This document shows, piece after piece, positions 52,170-63,419 of a stretch of 64,000 bases of DNA. The translations under genes were made by a program, and so were the position numbers. Under the pieces are notes generated by a model. It was not told where the DNA came from. It worked only from the letters and a program-made list of their open reading frames with translations, and made no database searches. Numbering within the stretch: position 1 is the stretch's first letter; each line of letters begins with the position of its first letter. This DNA comes from Ridgeia piscesae (taxonomy: Eukaryota > Annelida > Polychaeta > Sabellida > Siboglinidae): contig JAODUO010001070.1 of the NCBI GenBank assembly GCA_025642075.2, positions 20,001-84,000 of the forward strand, written 5' to 3'.

Positions 52170-54360
52170 GGCCATTTTATTTTTAAATAATGCACTGTCA
52201 ATTTGTAGACCAGTACCGGGTAGAGCCCAATGGTCTAAGAAACAGATGATCGTGATGGATTGAGTAGACGCAAGAGCCTAGCTTCATTTCTGTAGTCTTC
52301 ATGTCCCGCATTACACTGATCATAGTTTGATACATTACTTCTACTTTCTTCAATCTTCCACTCAGCAGGCGTTTATGCAGGAACAGACTTTTGCAAGTCC
52401 AAAACAATTTTGGTAGAAATGTCTGTGCATGCCCACATGTATGCATGCTGTCATGCAAGCCTTGGCTTGGGCATAATTAACTTAACTGTTTCTGCAACTG
52501 GTGCCAGCAAGCTAAATAGGCCAAACTGTCTGTTGTGCTTGTGTTGTGAAATCTGACTTCTTGCGTATTCGGTAAATCTTTCATAAATTATGATTAACTA
52601 ATTGCATGCAACTATTTTGACATGCGTGTTGTATGTGTGCTTCTTACATATTAATGTTATAATTTTTTCTTGCATATTCGTCTTTGTGAAATGTGTACGT
52701 CGTAAATTACACAGAACTTTAATAATTACATGCAACTATTATTATGTGCATATTCTCTAAATGCAGTAATATTTATTTGGGAAATGATATGCTCAAAAAA
52801 ATGTAGCGCATTCTGCAATTCGATAAAGGTTCTAGCAAATGCTCCAACTCTAAACACGTTATCTGTCACCAGCAACGACAGCATGCGCATTCCCATGCGT
52901 TGAAAAACTGTCAATGCAATAGTCCCACAACTATTGTACCGACTTTAGGTGCAATATACACTTCGAATAATAAATTGTGTTTTAGATCAATTTAATGCCG
53001 TTGAGTCGACGTAAACAAGCTGATGTGACAGGGTGCGAGCAGTTAGCACATCCCAGAAGCATCACGACAGCAAAGGTGATGTCTTCGAATTGCGGATGTC
53101 TCAAAACCTAAGCCTACATCTGAATCTGAATGGGATATGTAGTATCAACTTTTATTCTGTATAATGCAGATGTGTTTAAAATATTGCTGTTTTTTATTTT
53201 GACTTTGCAGTGCACACGTAAGACATCGCCTTTGCGGCCCTAATTTAGGCCAGCTAACTAACTAGAAGATTGCCACCAGACCTCCAGTCCCGGGTACTGA
53301 GTGAGGTGGGTAGTACTAGTCTTAGTGTAGACTCTAGACTAGTAGTCTCCGATTCCGAGCTATAATTATTTTTTTGCTATACCTCTACATCTTGGCTTAG
53401 TATACTAACACAAATGTATCATCTCTTTACGGGATTCTTTATGTACTTAACATATATCATATAGTTTTGTTAAAGGCTTACCCAATCTATAAGTTGTTTA
53501 TAGAAGAAATCACTTGCACAAACTAGAGGAAAGAAATCACCGGAAATAGATTTGCTCTTATGTGATTGGATAAAATATTTGCAAAAATAACTACAAGGTA
53601 AATACAATTTTGTCAGTTTTATTGCACTTTGATATGACATATCATGTAAATTAAAACAATGTTCAATAATATTACATTGTATATAATTATTGTAGTGAAT
53701 TTCGATAAACGGTTTAACGAATATTTATTTTCATCTGAAGCAACATATCCCAGAATTCAATAAGACTTTGTTTTGATCCTGCGAAACTCGGTTCCCCAAA
53801 CGGGAAACTGTTCTTTTAACCCGATACACTAAGCCAATATGTAAAACACAACAGGCTATTGATCGGACCAACTGTAAATGAAAATGTGGATGTGTGGGGG
53901 CAGGACAAACAGACATGTAAATTGAATACATCAGCCCGGAAACTTCAAACCCCAGGCCAAGCACCAGCAGCGAATGACGAATGTCATCCAATCTGTCAGT
54001 GTCATCTAATGACTAAAGCAAGGGATATCAGTCACATTCATAGACCGTGTGAGTTAAGAAAGACATAAATAGGCTACATTACGAAATGTTAACCGATAAA
54101 CGCAATTTCGCATGGTTGATTTATACCGTCAACTGGAAGGAAAGACGTAGATGTCTTCCTTGACAAAGACATCTTAAAAAATCGCGGCATGGCGCAGTTA
54201 GCCCCCATATTGTCTGCACTGCTTTGTTTCACCACCTATCTATGACACATTAATAATATACTAAGATAAGAAATTATAATAAAAAGTTGCGTTATTAAAA
54301 AAAATTGTGAATTAGATGGGTCTCCGGACCATACAAACAATTTTCCAGCACTAAAAGTCT
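52170..54360. other. CNOT9 upstream region, no coding gene seen
   Basis: Should contain the CNOT9 promoter and first non-coding exon. Short open frames on both strands have no recognisable homology. Confidence 0.5.
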
Positions 54361-54367
54361 GCATGTA

Positions 54368-54408
54368 TGGCCAGAACCCATGCCACCCTTGTGCATGGGT
54401 TCTGGCCA
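54368..54408. repeat. perfect 16-bp hairpin
   Basis: TGGCCAGAACCCATGC and its exact reverse complement are separated by nine bases. Confidence 0.9.
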
Positions 54409-54554
54409 GTTCGGCCCATGCTGAATGCCAATGAATGATTTCACTTACTTCATAGAAATTCTTGTGGATAATCGAAAGAGTCATTTTGACATACATGTAA
54501 CAAATGCACTCATGCTTGGATTTAAAAATGATCCACACATGTGGGCGAATGACA

Positions 54555-55362
54555 GACAACTCGGCCCACCGACAACTCGGCCCAGGACAACTCGGCCCAG
54601 GCCGAGTTGTCTCGAGACAACTCGGCCCCATGCAGTGTGAGACAACTCGGCCCCGATGACTGCTCGGTGAATTATATTTATCGGTGAAATAGAGAGACGA
54701 ATTCACATTGTCTGTGAGGAATATTATAATGGCGGCTATAGATATTGGTTAATTCAGTAAATTGCAACCACAAAAAAATCTATAGATATGGCCAATCTTT
54801 TACTTTCTGTTTCTGATGCATGTATAACCATTAATTACACCCGCCAGTCTTCTTCTCGTGTATATTGTGTACCTGTACACACTAGGATAAAAAATAAAAG
54901 AAAGCGTAATTCTGTAAAGAATTACATAAACAAAACAAACTCGCACGAAACTCGAAATCATCTGTGGCGGTGTTTTATCGCGGCAGCGCTGCATAAACGA
55001 GCTTTAAAAATCAGGTTTTATCCTAACCATAATTTAACAGAATAAACCCTAAATGTTAATTATATACTGATATAATAATCGATTCCTTGACACAATACGG
55101 ATATTATTTTGCGTGAGTTTCTTTAATTTGTGAATATTATTTGTTTTTAATGAAAGTCATTAAAATTTAGTAACCTATAGTATATCTATAAACTTTTGAA
55201 GAATTTGTTGGGTGTGACTGATTCGACTTTAACATATTATAGCTGCCCAAGCAGTTCGTTTGCTCATCGCTCATCGCTCATTGTACGTACGCGTACGTAC
55301 GCACACACAAATATATATACACACACATTATACAGTAATATACACACACATTATACACACAC

Positions 55363-55431
<69 letters not shown>

Positions 55432-55568
55432 CACAAACACAAACACAAACACAAACACAACCCTTCCCCAATGTCAATAGTAGTTCCCTATGGTACTTAT
55501 ACAAATACACGGGCCGAGTTGTCTCTGGAAGTGGGCCGAGTTGTCTCACACTGGGGCCGAGTTGTCTC
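54555..55568. mobile_element. fold-back element bounded by GACAACTCGGCCC repeats
   Basis: The left side (54555-54656) has five direct and one inverted copies of GACAACTCGGCCC. The right side (55511-55568) has three copies of the inverse GGGCCGAGTTGTC. The interior of about 850 bp is AT-rich with a (CA)n run at 55365-55430 and an 85-codon open frame at 54788-55045 that I do not recognise. Looks like a non-autonomous mobile element. Confidence 0.6.
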
Positions 55569-55632
55569 TAGACACATTAAAGGTTTTATTTCTATAAGTA
55601 TAGGTTAAGGTAAGTTCTTATTTAGTGCAGTA

Positions 55633-55935
55633 TCCAGTCTTCAGGACCATTACAAGCGCTTTACACTTTACTTCCCTGGCATACCTGTTCAACCAAACAC
55701 CGTCTCAACTTCTCTGGGAAACATCCAGCCATATGCTACAATTAATGCAAGAAGGCTGTTCGTAAACATATCCACCACTATCTATAGCCAGGCACTCATT
55801 TATACAGCTGAGTGAACTGGAGCAATGTAGAGTGAAAATACATGCCCAAGGTTTTTGAACCGCAGCACAGGATTTGAACCCAGGTTCTCAATAGTTGAGT
55901 GTCAGAAGCTCTACCACAGAGCCATTGTGATCTAC
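55633..55935 (-). mobile_element. tRNA-derived SINE, second copy
   Basis: Same family as 517-848, minus strand. The B-box-like GGGTTCAAATCC is the complement of 55870-55882, the A-box-like region the complement of 55908-55925, and the tail includes the complement of AAGCGCTTTACAC. Confidence 0.75.
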
Positions 55936-56303
55936 ACATTAATGAATTATGTAGTGTTGTAATTTTGTAGCTGTTGTATTCCAGTAGTCAGTGACGGCTC
56001 TATGGCTGATTCACACGTAGCCCGGTAGTGACAGAACTTTAGTAGTGTCTGCATACGTAGGTTCCCATTGCTTCGTTGTACATCTGGATCTCGACCAGTA
56101 GCAACAGCCATCAATATATTGTATGAAGCTTGTGAACATGGGGATATTCAATAAATTTGGCCTTAACAGTTTAAGTGTTCCTTTGAAATCTGGCATGAAT
56201 TAGTATAATTAGTATATTTCTTCACGTGTGTTATTGAATTAAAAGTTTTGTTCAAGACTGACATATTTATGTGGTGTGTGCAGGATGAGTGAGAGAGTTG
56301 GCG

Positions 56304-59300
56304 ATGGCGGACTACGAGACCGGCTACCAGGCCCTCGACATGTACAGTGTCGACCCTGATGAACACGACGAAACTCCACCAACGGAAAACATTGTCCAAC
56401 TTCCGGACCAGAACAAAGGTAGTTGGGGTGTTCTCCAAGGCAGGATGATCACATGCAGACCCACACCAGGGATTGTGAAATGTTCTAATTTATGCTGAAA
56501 TTGTTTGTGTAATTTACCAGTTATGTTAAAGAGATACCCCAGTCAGTGAGAGGTTCACAACTTCACACCGTTTACAATATATTTGTTGTGCATAGTAATA
56601 CAAATCGTGGGGAGCAGTGGTCACCTGGTAAAGCGCCAGACTGTCAATCGATGTGGTGGTGGTTCAATCCCACCTACCACCGTTTCGAATCTTAGGCAAT
56701 TTCGTAACCCCACATTTGCCTGTCTTTCGGAAGAGACACTATAAGCTGGTGGTCCCTTCTATCTGATGTCTATGGCGGCAGGGGAAGTAAAAGATCCCAC
56801 ACAGGGGGAAAATGTGTAACCTGTAGTGGACTCACTAATTCTAGAGAATGACAACTCTAAACTTCTAAAGACCAATGACAATAATGGTCAGCAAGTTGAC
56901 CGAGGTCATTTAATGAAGAAGAAATCTTACCAGCTATTGCCCCATTTTACACATATAATATGTCCTAACAGCCAGACGTTGTTGATGTCTGACTACCGAT
57001 GCTTTGTGTTGAAGCACGATGGAACCACATCGAGGATCTGGACGAGTTCTTCACCCGGGTGTATCACTACCACCAGCGCAGCGGCATCACCTGCATGGTG
57101 GTGCAGGACGGCCTACAGATTCTGTACGTTCTTCTTCGTCATATTGTTGAAGCTATGGTGAACAAGGAATAATTCTGTAGTTTTTGTAGGAGTGCACTTG
57201 GTTTAAACAAGTTGAATGGTTTAAAATATAATACAAATAAAATGAAGTTAGAAGTTTTAAACTGTTGAAATATCATACTGTTAAAGTTAAGGGAAATTTG
57301 TTTTTAAGTTACATTATTCGTAATTGTTGGAATACTGTTGAAAAAATTATTAAAAGAAGATTCATGCATACAACAACACCTGTTTCTATGTTAAAGCCTT
57401 TCTGGTGTAAAAGGGAGTTTGTAATTTTATTTGTAGAAGCGTGTGCAATATAAACAATATGTATTCTATATAACATCTTCTGTGTGGTAACCATGCGGTT
57501 GTTGGAGTGTTAATGATGAGTTCCCAACAGCTGCAGTCATCAATTCTGTGCCATGCTGGCAGTGGTTGACTACATTTCTAACAAAGTTAAAGCTGATATA
57601 GTTCTAGATTAATGTCAACATACATTAATTGGTGTGATATTCATGTATTATACAGTTTCTAATTGTACTGTGTACAATTGTACAGCAAATAAGGAATAAA
57701 AAATATAAAAAATTGAAATATAACACTGTATTTTAGATGTCTTAACATTTCTTTCCTTGCAGACAATTCATGTTTGTCGTCATCTTCTCTACATTTCTCA
57801 TGACGTGCGTCGACTATCCAGTGCTGTTCTATGATAGAATCTACAATGTCACGCACAAGGTCACGCTGCAGGAGGCGATTTATCCTCTTGACAAATGCGC
57901 TGCTAGGTATGTAAACATATTACAAATGAAACAATTGAAATACTGGGTAATGCACTTGGAGAAACAACGCAACAACAGTCGTAACAACAACTGTAAACAT
58001 TCCCCACCATGAGCAGTTTTGGAAGTAGCTAATAACTGGAATGAGGCATCAAGGCTGGCTTCTTGGGTCAGCCTTCTTGGGCCAGCCTTCTTGGGTCAGC
58101 CTTCTTGGGTCAGCCTTTCAGGTTGTCCCATTTTAAGACATGTGGATCTCATTGTTATGTGTCAAGTACCGTGTTGATCGTAATTAAATTTAAAAAATCT
58201 TCACTTGAGTTTATGATGTTGTTGATAGCATAGCAGAAATTGTAATGCTTTATGGATACAATTTCATCATGGATACTAATTCATCAGAAACATGAAAAAT
58301 TGCTGTTCCAATACATGGATAAGTTAGTTGTATGTGTAAAGGTGTCCCAAAACGTATGGTATAGAAAGTTATTGGTATTTTTGTAGATTTTATGGTGTTC
58401 CAGAATATACTGTCATTTTGATATATGCAGCTTATTTAACTCAGGTTTTGAAGCTTGTACTGTAATGCAGTATTCATATATGTTTGCAATATGTGATTTA
58501 AAATAACACATTGCAAGTACTTAGCAGTAACAGATAAGCAGGTAGGCATTAATTTAAAGGACACTGCAATAGCATAGTCAACGTTGACTGTGATAGTTTT
58601 ACTACAGCAGACACTTACTTAAACTTTTTCATTTTTCAGAATGGATCCTATTGTCATTGTTTGTCTGCTTGTTGCGTTCTTCTTCTGGATATTCCGAGTA
58701 CTCAAGATGATCTACATGGTCTTCAAGTACCTTGAGATGCACGCGTTCTACACACAAGCCCTCAAGATCTCATTGGTAGGTCACGCATTCTACAAACAAA
58801 CCCTCAAGATCTCATTGGTAGGTCACGCATTCTACAAACAAACCCTCAAGATCTCATTGGTAGATCACGCATTCTACACACAAGCCCTCAAGATCTCATT
58901 GGTAGGTCACACATTCTACAAACAAACCCTCAAGATCTCATTGGTAGGTCACGCATTCTACAAACAAACCCTCAAGATCTCATTGGTAGGTCACGCATTC
59001 TACAAACAAACCCTCAAGATCTCATTGGTAGATCACGCATTCTACACACAAGCCCTCAAGATCTCATTGGTAGGTCACGCATTCTACACACAAGCCATCA
59101 AGATCTCATTGGTAGGTCACGCATTCTACAAACAAACCCTCAAGATCTCATTGGTAGGTCACGCATTCTACACACAAGCCCTCAAGATCTCATTGGTAGG
59201 TCACACATTCTACAAACAAACCCTCAAGATCTCATTGGTAGGTCACGCATTCTACAAACAAACCCTCAAGATCTCATTGGTAGGTCACGCATTCTACAAA

Positions 59301-62300
59301 CAAACCCTCAAGATCTCATTGGTAGATCACGCATTCTACACACAAGCCCTCAAGATCTCATTGGTAGGTCACGCATTCTACAAACAAACCCTCAAGATCT
59401 CATTGGTAGGTCACGCATTCTACAAACAAACCCTCAAGATCTCATTGGTAGGTCACGCATTCTACACACAAGCCATCAAGATCTCATTGGTAGGTCACGC
59501 ATTCTACACACAAGCCATCAAGATCTCATTGGTAGGTCACGCATTCTACAAACAAACCCTCAAGATCTCATTGGTAGGTCACACATTCTACACACAAGCC
59601 ATCAAGATCTTATTGGTAGGTCACGCATTCTACACACAAGCCATCAAGATCTCATTGGTAGGTCACACATTCTACAAACAAACCCTCAAGATCTCATTGG
59701 TAGGTCACGCATTCTACAAACAAACCCTCAAGATCTCATTGGTAGGTCACGCATTCTACACACAAGCCATCAAGATCTCATTGGTAGGTCACGCATTCTA
59801 CACACAAGCCATCAAGATCTCATTGGTAGGTCACGCATTCTACAAGCAAACCCTCAAGATCTCATTGGTAGGTCACGCATTCTACACACAAGCCATCAAG
59901 ATATCATTGGTAGGTCACGCATTCTACAAACAAACCCTCAAGATCTTATTGGTAGGTCACGCATTCTACAAACAAACCCTCAAGATCTCATTGGTAGGTC
60001 ACGCATTCTACACACAAGCCATCAAGATCTCATTGGTAGGTCACGCATTCTACAAACAAACCCTCAAGATCTCATTGGTAGGTCACGCATTCTACACACA
60101 AGCCATCAAGATCTCATTGGTAGGTCAAGCATTCTACAAACAAACCCTCAAGATCTTATTGGAGGCTTCAAAATCTCCTCAGTTGACATTCCAGCGCTCT
60201 TCCTGTACTTTACCATGCGACCACTGCTCACCTGTTAATAAATATAATGTTTTTCACAATTATCAACAAATTCCTATTCTTATAAAGCACTGATACCGAT
60301 CCCCCTACCTCCCGCATAAGTTTGAGTTTTTTCAGATAATACGTCAGCCGCATGACTAGCATAAAGGACACCTGCCAATTACCGTCATCATAATGTTTAC
60401 AAACATTCATGTACAATCACCAAATGTATACAGTTTAGTCACCATGTTGTCAGTATTATTCATGTATTTTATCTCCTCATCCGTATGCTCTGTACAAATA
60501 GTTAACTGTTGACACTTATCAGTGATTCCTCAGTGCTCCACACTTGGTGAGATGTTCCAAAGAAGTGACGTCTATCTTTAGACAGGGTAATGTGAAGGTA
60601 TGAATAACCTCATGTCGTACTGCTACTATTGTTCTTTGATGGAATTTTTTTACTGGACAAACGCTTACTTAGATTGAGTTGAAGCCCTCACGTCCCCTGA
60701 TGTATGTGACAGTCAATACTCTCCCGTCGATCGGGAAGGTCATTTTTGGCTGGCCTCTCCGTCATCCTCTCCCGAGTCCACCATGACATCTGGTAGGTGA
60801 ATCGTTTTGGGCAGAAATGGTAAAACATGACCCAGCCAGCTGTTTGACTATACAACATCTTTTTAATGCATCTTGAATTGAAGGCAAAGGTAACATGCAC
60901 GTGTACGATTGTTTTGTGACTATTAGTTCACTTTGTTGTCACCAGGCGGAGCTACAGAACATGACGTGGCACGAGGTGCAGCGGAACTTGCAGGAGATAC
61001 AAAAGGAGCAACAATTGTGTATCCACAAGAACGAACTGTCACAGCTAGGTTAGTAGGCACTGGCATTCACAAAACAATCCGCATTATAATAATCAAAATA
61101 TGTACGTTTATGTAATATCGTAAATCTGCACAAAGTCCAATGAGAGCGCATAAAATCCATAAGTGCTGAAGTAAATACGAAGTTGATGAAGTTAGTTAAA
61201 GAGGTAAAGTTAAATGCAAGAAATTTATAAAACCTTGACACAAACATTCATGGTGTAATATACGTATATATATTTAACTAATTATTTCAGGATAGATTTT
61301 TATAAAGTCAATATATGAATTTGTTAGTTAAATAAATAATAATGTTACTTGAATGCACCATACACATATTCCACATGAAAGTGCTGTGTGTTTAAAAGTT
61401 TCTTATGATTAACTCAAGATGAGAATATTTGAGTTAATTTTTAGCACAGTGTTATCTCATGGCTGCCAATCTGCATGGAGGCCATAGGGCACTGCGGTGA
61501 ACAACAGTTGCTCCTTCTCCTTCTTATTTTAGCTCAACACTCTGTAGTAGCCACGTATGTACGTGACTAGAGTAATGTCGAGCTTGGTTGGTTGCAAGTA
61601 GTGGGTGGTGTTGTGCAGGGGATAATAAAACATAAATATGTATTTATGTAGGCATTGAGTGCAAATGCTCTCTAAATGAGTCGAGTGATTGTTTGCTAAC
61701 TAACTGTTGTGTGCTTTTGTTCCATGATTTGATGGTGATCGGAAAGAAGTAGTGTTTGTAGGCTTTGATGGGGGTGGATGGTTGTAAGTAGCGGTGTGTG
61801 TTGCCTCTGGTGCGTGTAGAAGCGGCTGTGAGTGCAGATGTTGTTACGTCCACTAAGTTTGTAATGCGGTACAACATTATACCGTCGACGCATACTCCAC
61901 GATTGGCTTGATAATTTTCTTTTTCCTTCTGTTAGTGATTCGGATGACTTCGCGTTTGTCTGGATTAAACTCCATCAGCCAGTCCACTTCCCATGTTTGC
62001 AAGTTTGTCTATGTCATCTTGCAATGTCTCTGCGTCATGTGTTGTGTTGATGGTGTGATATAGGAGGCAGTCGTCAGCAAAGAATCATACAGTTGAGGAA
62101 ACTTGGTTTGGTTAGATCGTTCATGTAGCAAAGGAAGAGGATGGGGGCAAGTACAGATCCCTGTGGGACGCCTGAGGTCATTGGGGTCGATGAAGACTTT
62201 TTCCCTTCCAGGATCACTTCCTGTGTGCGACTGCTCAGAAATCTTTTCACCCATTCCAGCATCTTCCCTCGCATACCATAGTGATGGAGTTTGGTTGCCA

Positions 62301-62773
62301 GATGGTGAATGACAAGTGTCCATGTTTATGATGCAGATATTTACCACCGAATACCTGAATGACAAGTGTCCATGTTTATGATGCAGATATTTACCACCGA
62401 ATACCTGAATGACAAGTGTCCATGTTTATGATGCAGATATTTACCACCGAATACCTGAATGCAAGTGTCCATGTTTATGATGCAGATATTTACCACCAAA
62501 TCCTGAATGACAAGTGTCCATGTTTATGATGCAGATATTTACCACCGAATATTACGCTTCAAGAACTACATGGTTGCCATGGTAAACAAATCACTGTTGC
62601 CGCTCAAGTTCACGCTTCCATTTGTCGGAGAATAGTGAGTGTTGCAGAAAGAACTGTACTTATTTTAAATATATTCTGCATCCACTGTCTCTTCGCTGTC
62701 TGTGAATTAGTTTCATTAATCAATATGCATTTATACATTTACATTTAGTAATCTATCACTTTTAAGTATATAT

Positions 62774-62843
<70 letters not shown>

Positions 62844-63419
62844 CTCAAATTAAGATGTTAAGCACCTTATAGCATAGTGAATAAAACACTACATACATGT
62901 TGTATTTTATTATTTTATTTATTGACAATGGCTTAGGAGACAGGTGAATAGTGTCGTGTTTGTAATGATGTCCCAGTTTTCTAACTAACATAAGTTTCAT
63001 TCAAACTTGAAGGATAAAACTGTGGGATGTTATGTTATCACGCTGGAAATGAACAGTCATTTGCATGTTAACTGTATAAATCACCAATTTGCCTTCTTCA
63101 ATAAGTAAGTAATCCAAAAGATTTCAAAAGCGTGGCCAGATAGTGTTGTATGCAGCAGATTTTTAATACTGATAAAAAAATCCCTTAAAAAGCCCTCACT
63201 TAAAATGTATAAAATGTCATACTGATAAAATAAGATACTTATGAGGTATACAATGTCATGTAATTTGGCATTTTCTTATTCGTTGTATTGATATGTGTAA
63301 TACATACTACTGGTTGTGCCACATGTATTTATTAAATATGTTTAATTGAAATTTTTGTCACATTTTCAGTCGTTTTCTGTCAACTGGTCTGAAGTTCAAC
63401 TTGGAGTTTCTCCTCTTCT
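56304..63419 (+). CDS. ATG9: autophagy-related protein 9 (lipid scramblase), 5' part, runs off window
   Basis: Coding exons: 56304-56418, 57015-57123, 57763-57906, 58640-58775, 60946-61048, 62535-62634 and 63370-63419. The next donor is at 63420 and the rest lies beyond the window. Phases join exactly. Recognisable ATG9 parts: N-terminal sorting motif YQAL at residues 8-11 (same position as the YQRL of human ATG9A), WNHIEDLDEFFTRVYHYHQR, QFMFVVIFSTFLMTCVDYP (first membrane helix), IVIVCLLVAFFFWIFRVLK (second helix), MTWHEVQ, QLCIHKNELSQLDIYHRILR, NYMVAMVNKSLLPLKF and FLSTGLKFNLEFLLF. ATG9 is the multispanning scramblase of ATG9 vesicles that supplies lipid to the growing autophagosome. Start ATG 56304 gives the conserved N terminus. 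Two splice sites lie inside tandem repeats (listed separately): the exon 4 donor and the exon 6 acceptor. Confidence 0.95.
56607..56822 (+). mobile_element. tRNA-derived SINE, different family, in ATG9 intron 1
   Basis: The head AGTGGTCACCTGGTAAAGCG (A-box-like) and GGTTCAATCCCACC (B-box-like) at about 56662-56675, followed by GTCTTTCGGAAGAGAC-type body sequence. No coding. Confidence 0.6.
58050..58118. repeat. short 14-bp tandem repeat
   Basis: About four to five copies of TTCTTGGGTCAGCC in ATG9 intron 3. Confidence 0.85.
58740..60167 (+). repeat. ATG9: 42-bp array duplicating the ATG9 exon 4 donor, 34 copies
   Basis: Thirty-four head-to-tail 42-bp units. Each consists of the last 36 nt of ATG9 exon 4 and the first six intronic bases GTAGGT. 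The whole array is one open frame (units HAFYTQALKISLVG, HAFYKQTLKISLVG and variants) continuing to a TGA at 60291-60293. Unit 1 is the authentic exon end, because splicing there joins exactly to AELQNMTWHEVQ of exon 5, as in ATG9 of other animals. GT donors occur at 58776 and every 42 bp to 60120. Units 3, 7 and 14 have GTAGAT, and unit 34 has lost the GT (GGAGGC). Because the unit is 14 codons, use of any donor keeps the frame and adds 14 residues per unit. Confidence 0.97.
61640..62305 (-). mobile_element. degenerate non-LTR retrotransposon in ATG9 intron 5
   Basis: Minus-strand reverse-transcriptase fragments in order: WVKRFLSSRTQEVILEGKKS, SGVPQGSVLAPILFLCYMND, then after a frameshift the catalytic-box FADD (62070-62081) with CLLYHTI, then MEFNPDKREVIRITNRRKKK, VEYAS, and after an internal deletion LYRITNLVDV and YLQPSTPIKAYKHYFFPITI with SWN. 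This is the palm-to-C-terminal part of a LINE ORF2. Its truncated 5' end abuts the acceptor repeat array at about 62306. Not active. Confidence 0.85.
62306..62549 (+). repeat. ATG9: 50-bp array duplicating the ATG9 exon 6 acceptor, 5 copies
   Basis: Five units of 49-50 bp, each with GATGCAGATATTTACCACC, the acceptor AG and first bases of exon 6. AG dinucleotides end at 62336, 62386, 62436, 62485 and 62534. Only the last continues into the open exon (DIYHRILRFKNYM). The first three read DIYHRIPE then TGA and the fourth reaches a TGA after 14 codons. Confidence 0.95.
62769..62842. repeat. (TA)n microsatellite
   Basis: About 70 bp of TA in ATG9 intron 6. Confidence 0.95.

Noticed and set aside
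58740..60167. CRISPR-like array
   Set aside because: Units are contiguous without unique spacers and the genome is animal. The same holds for all other tandem arrays here.
58641..60293. A stand-alone 550-residue repeat protein gene
   Set aside because: The start lies inside ATG9 exon 4 and the repeat is the duplicated exon end plus donor; it is not an independent gene.
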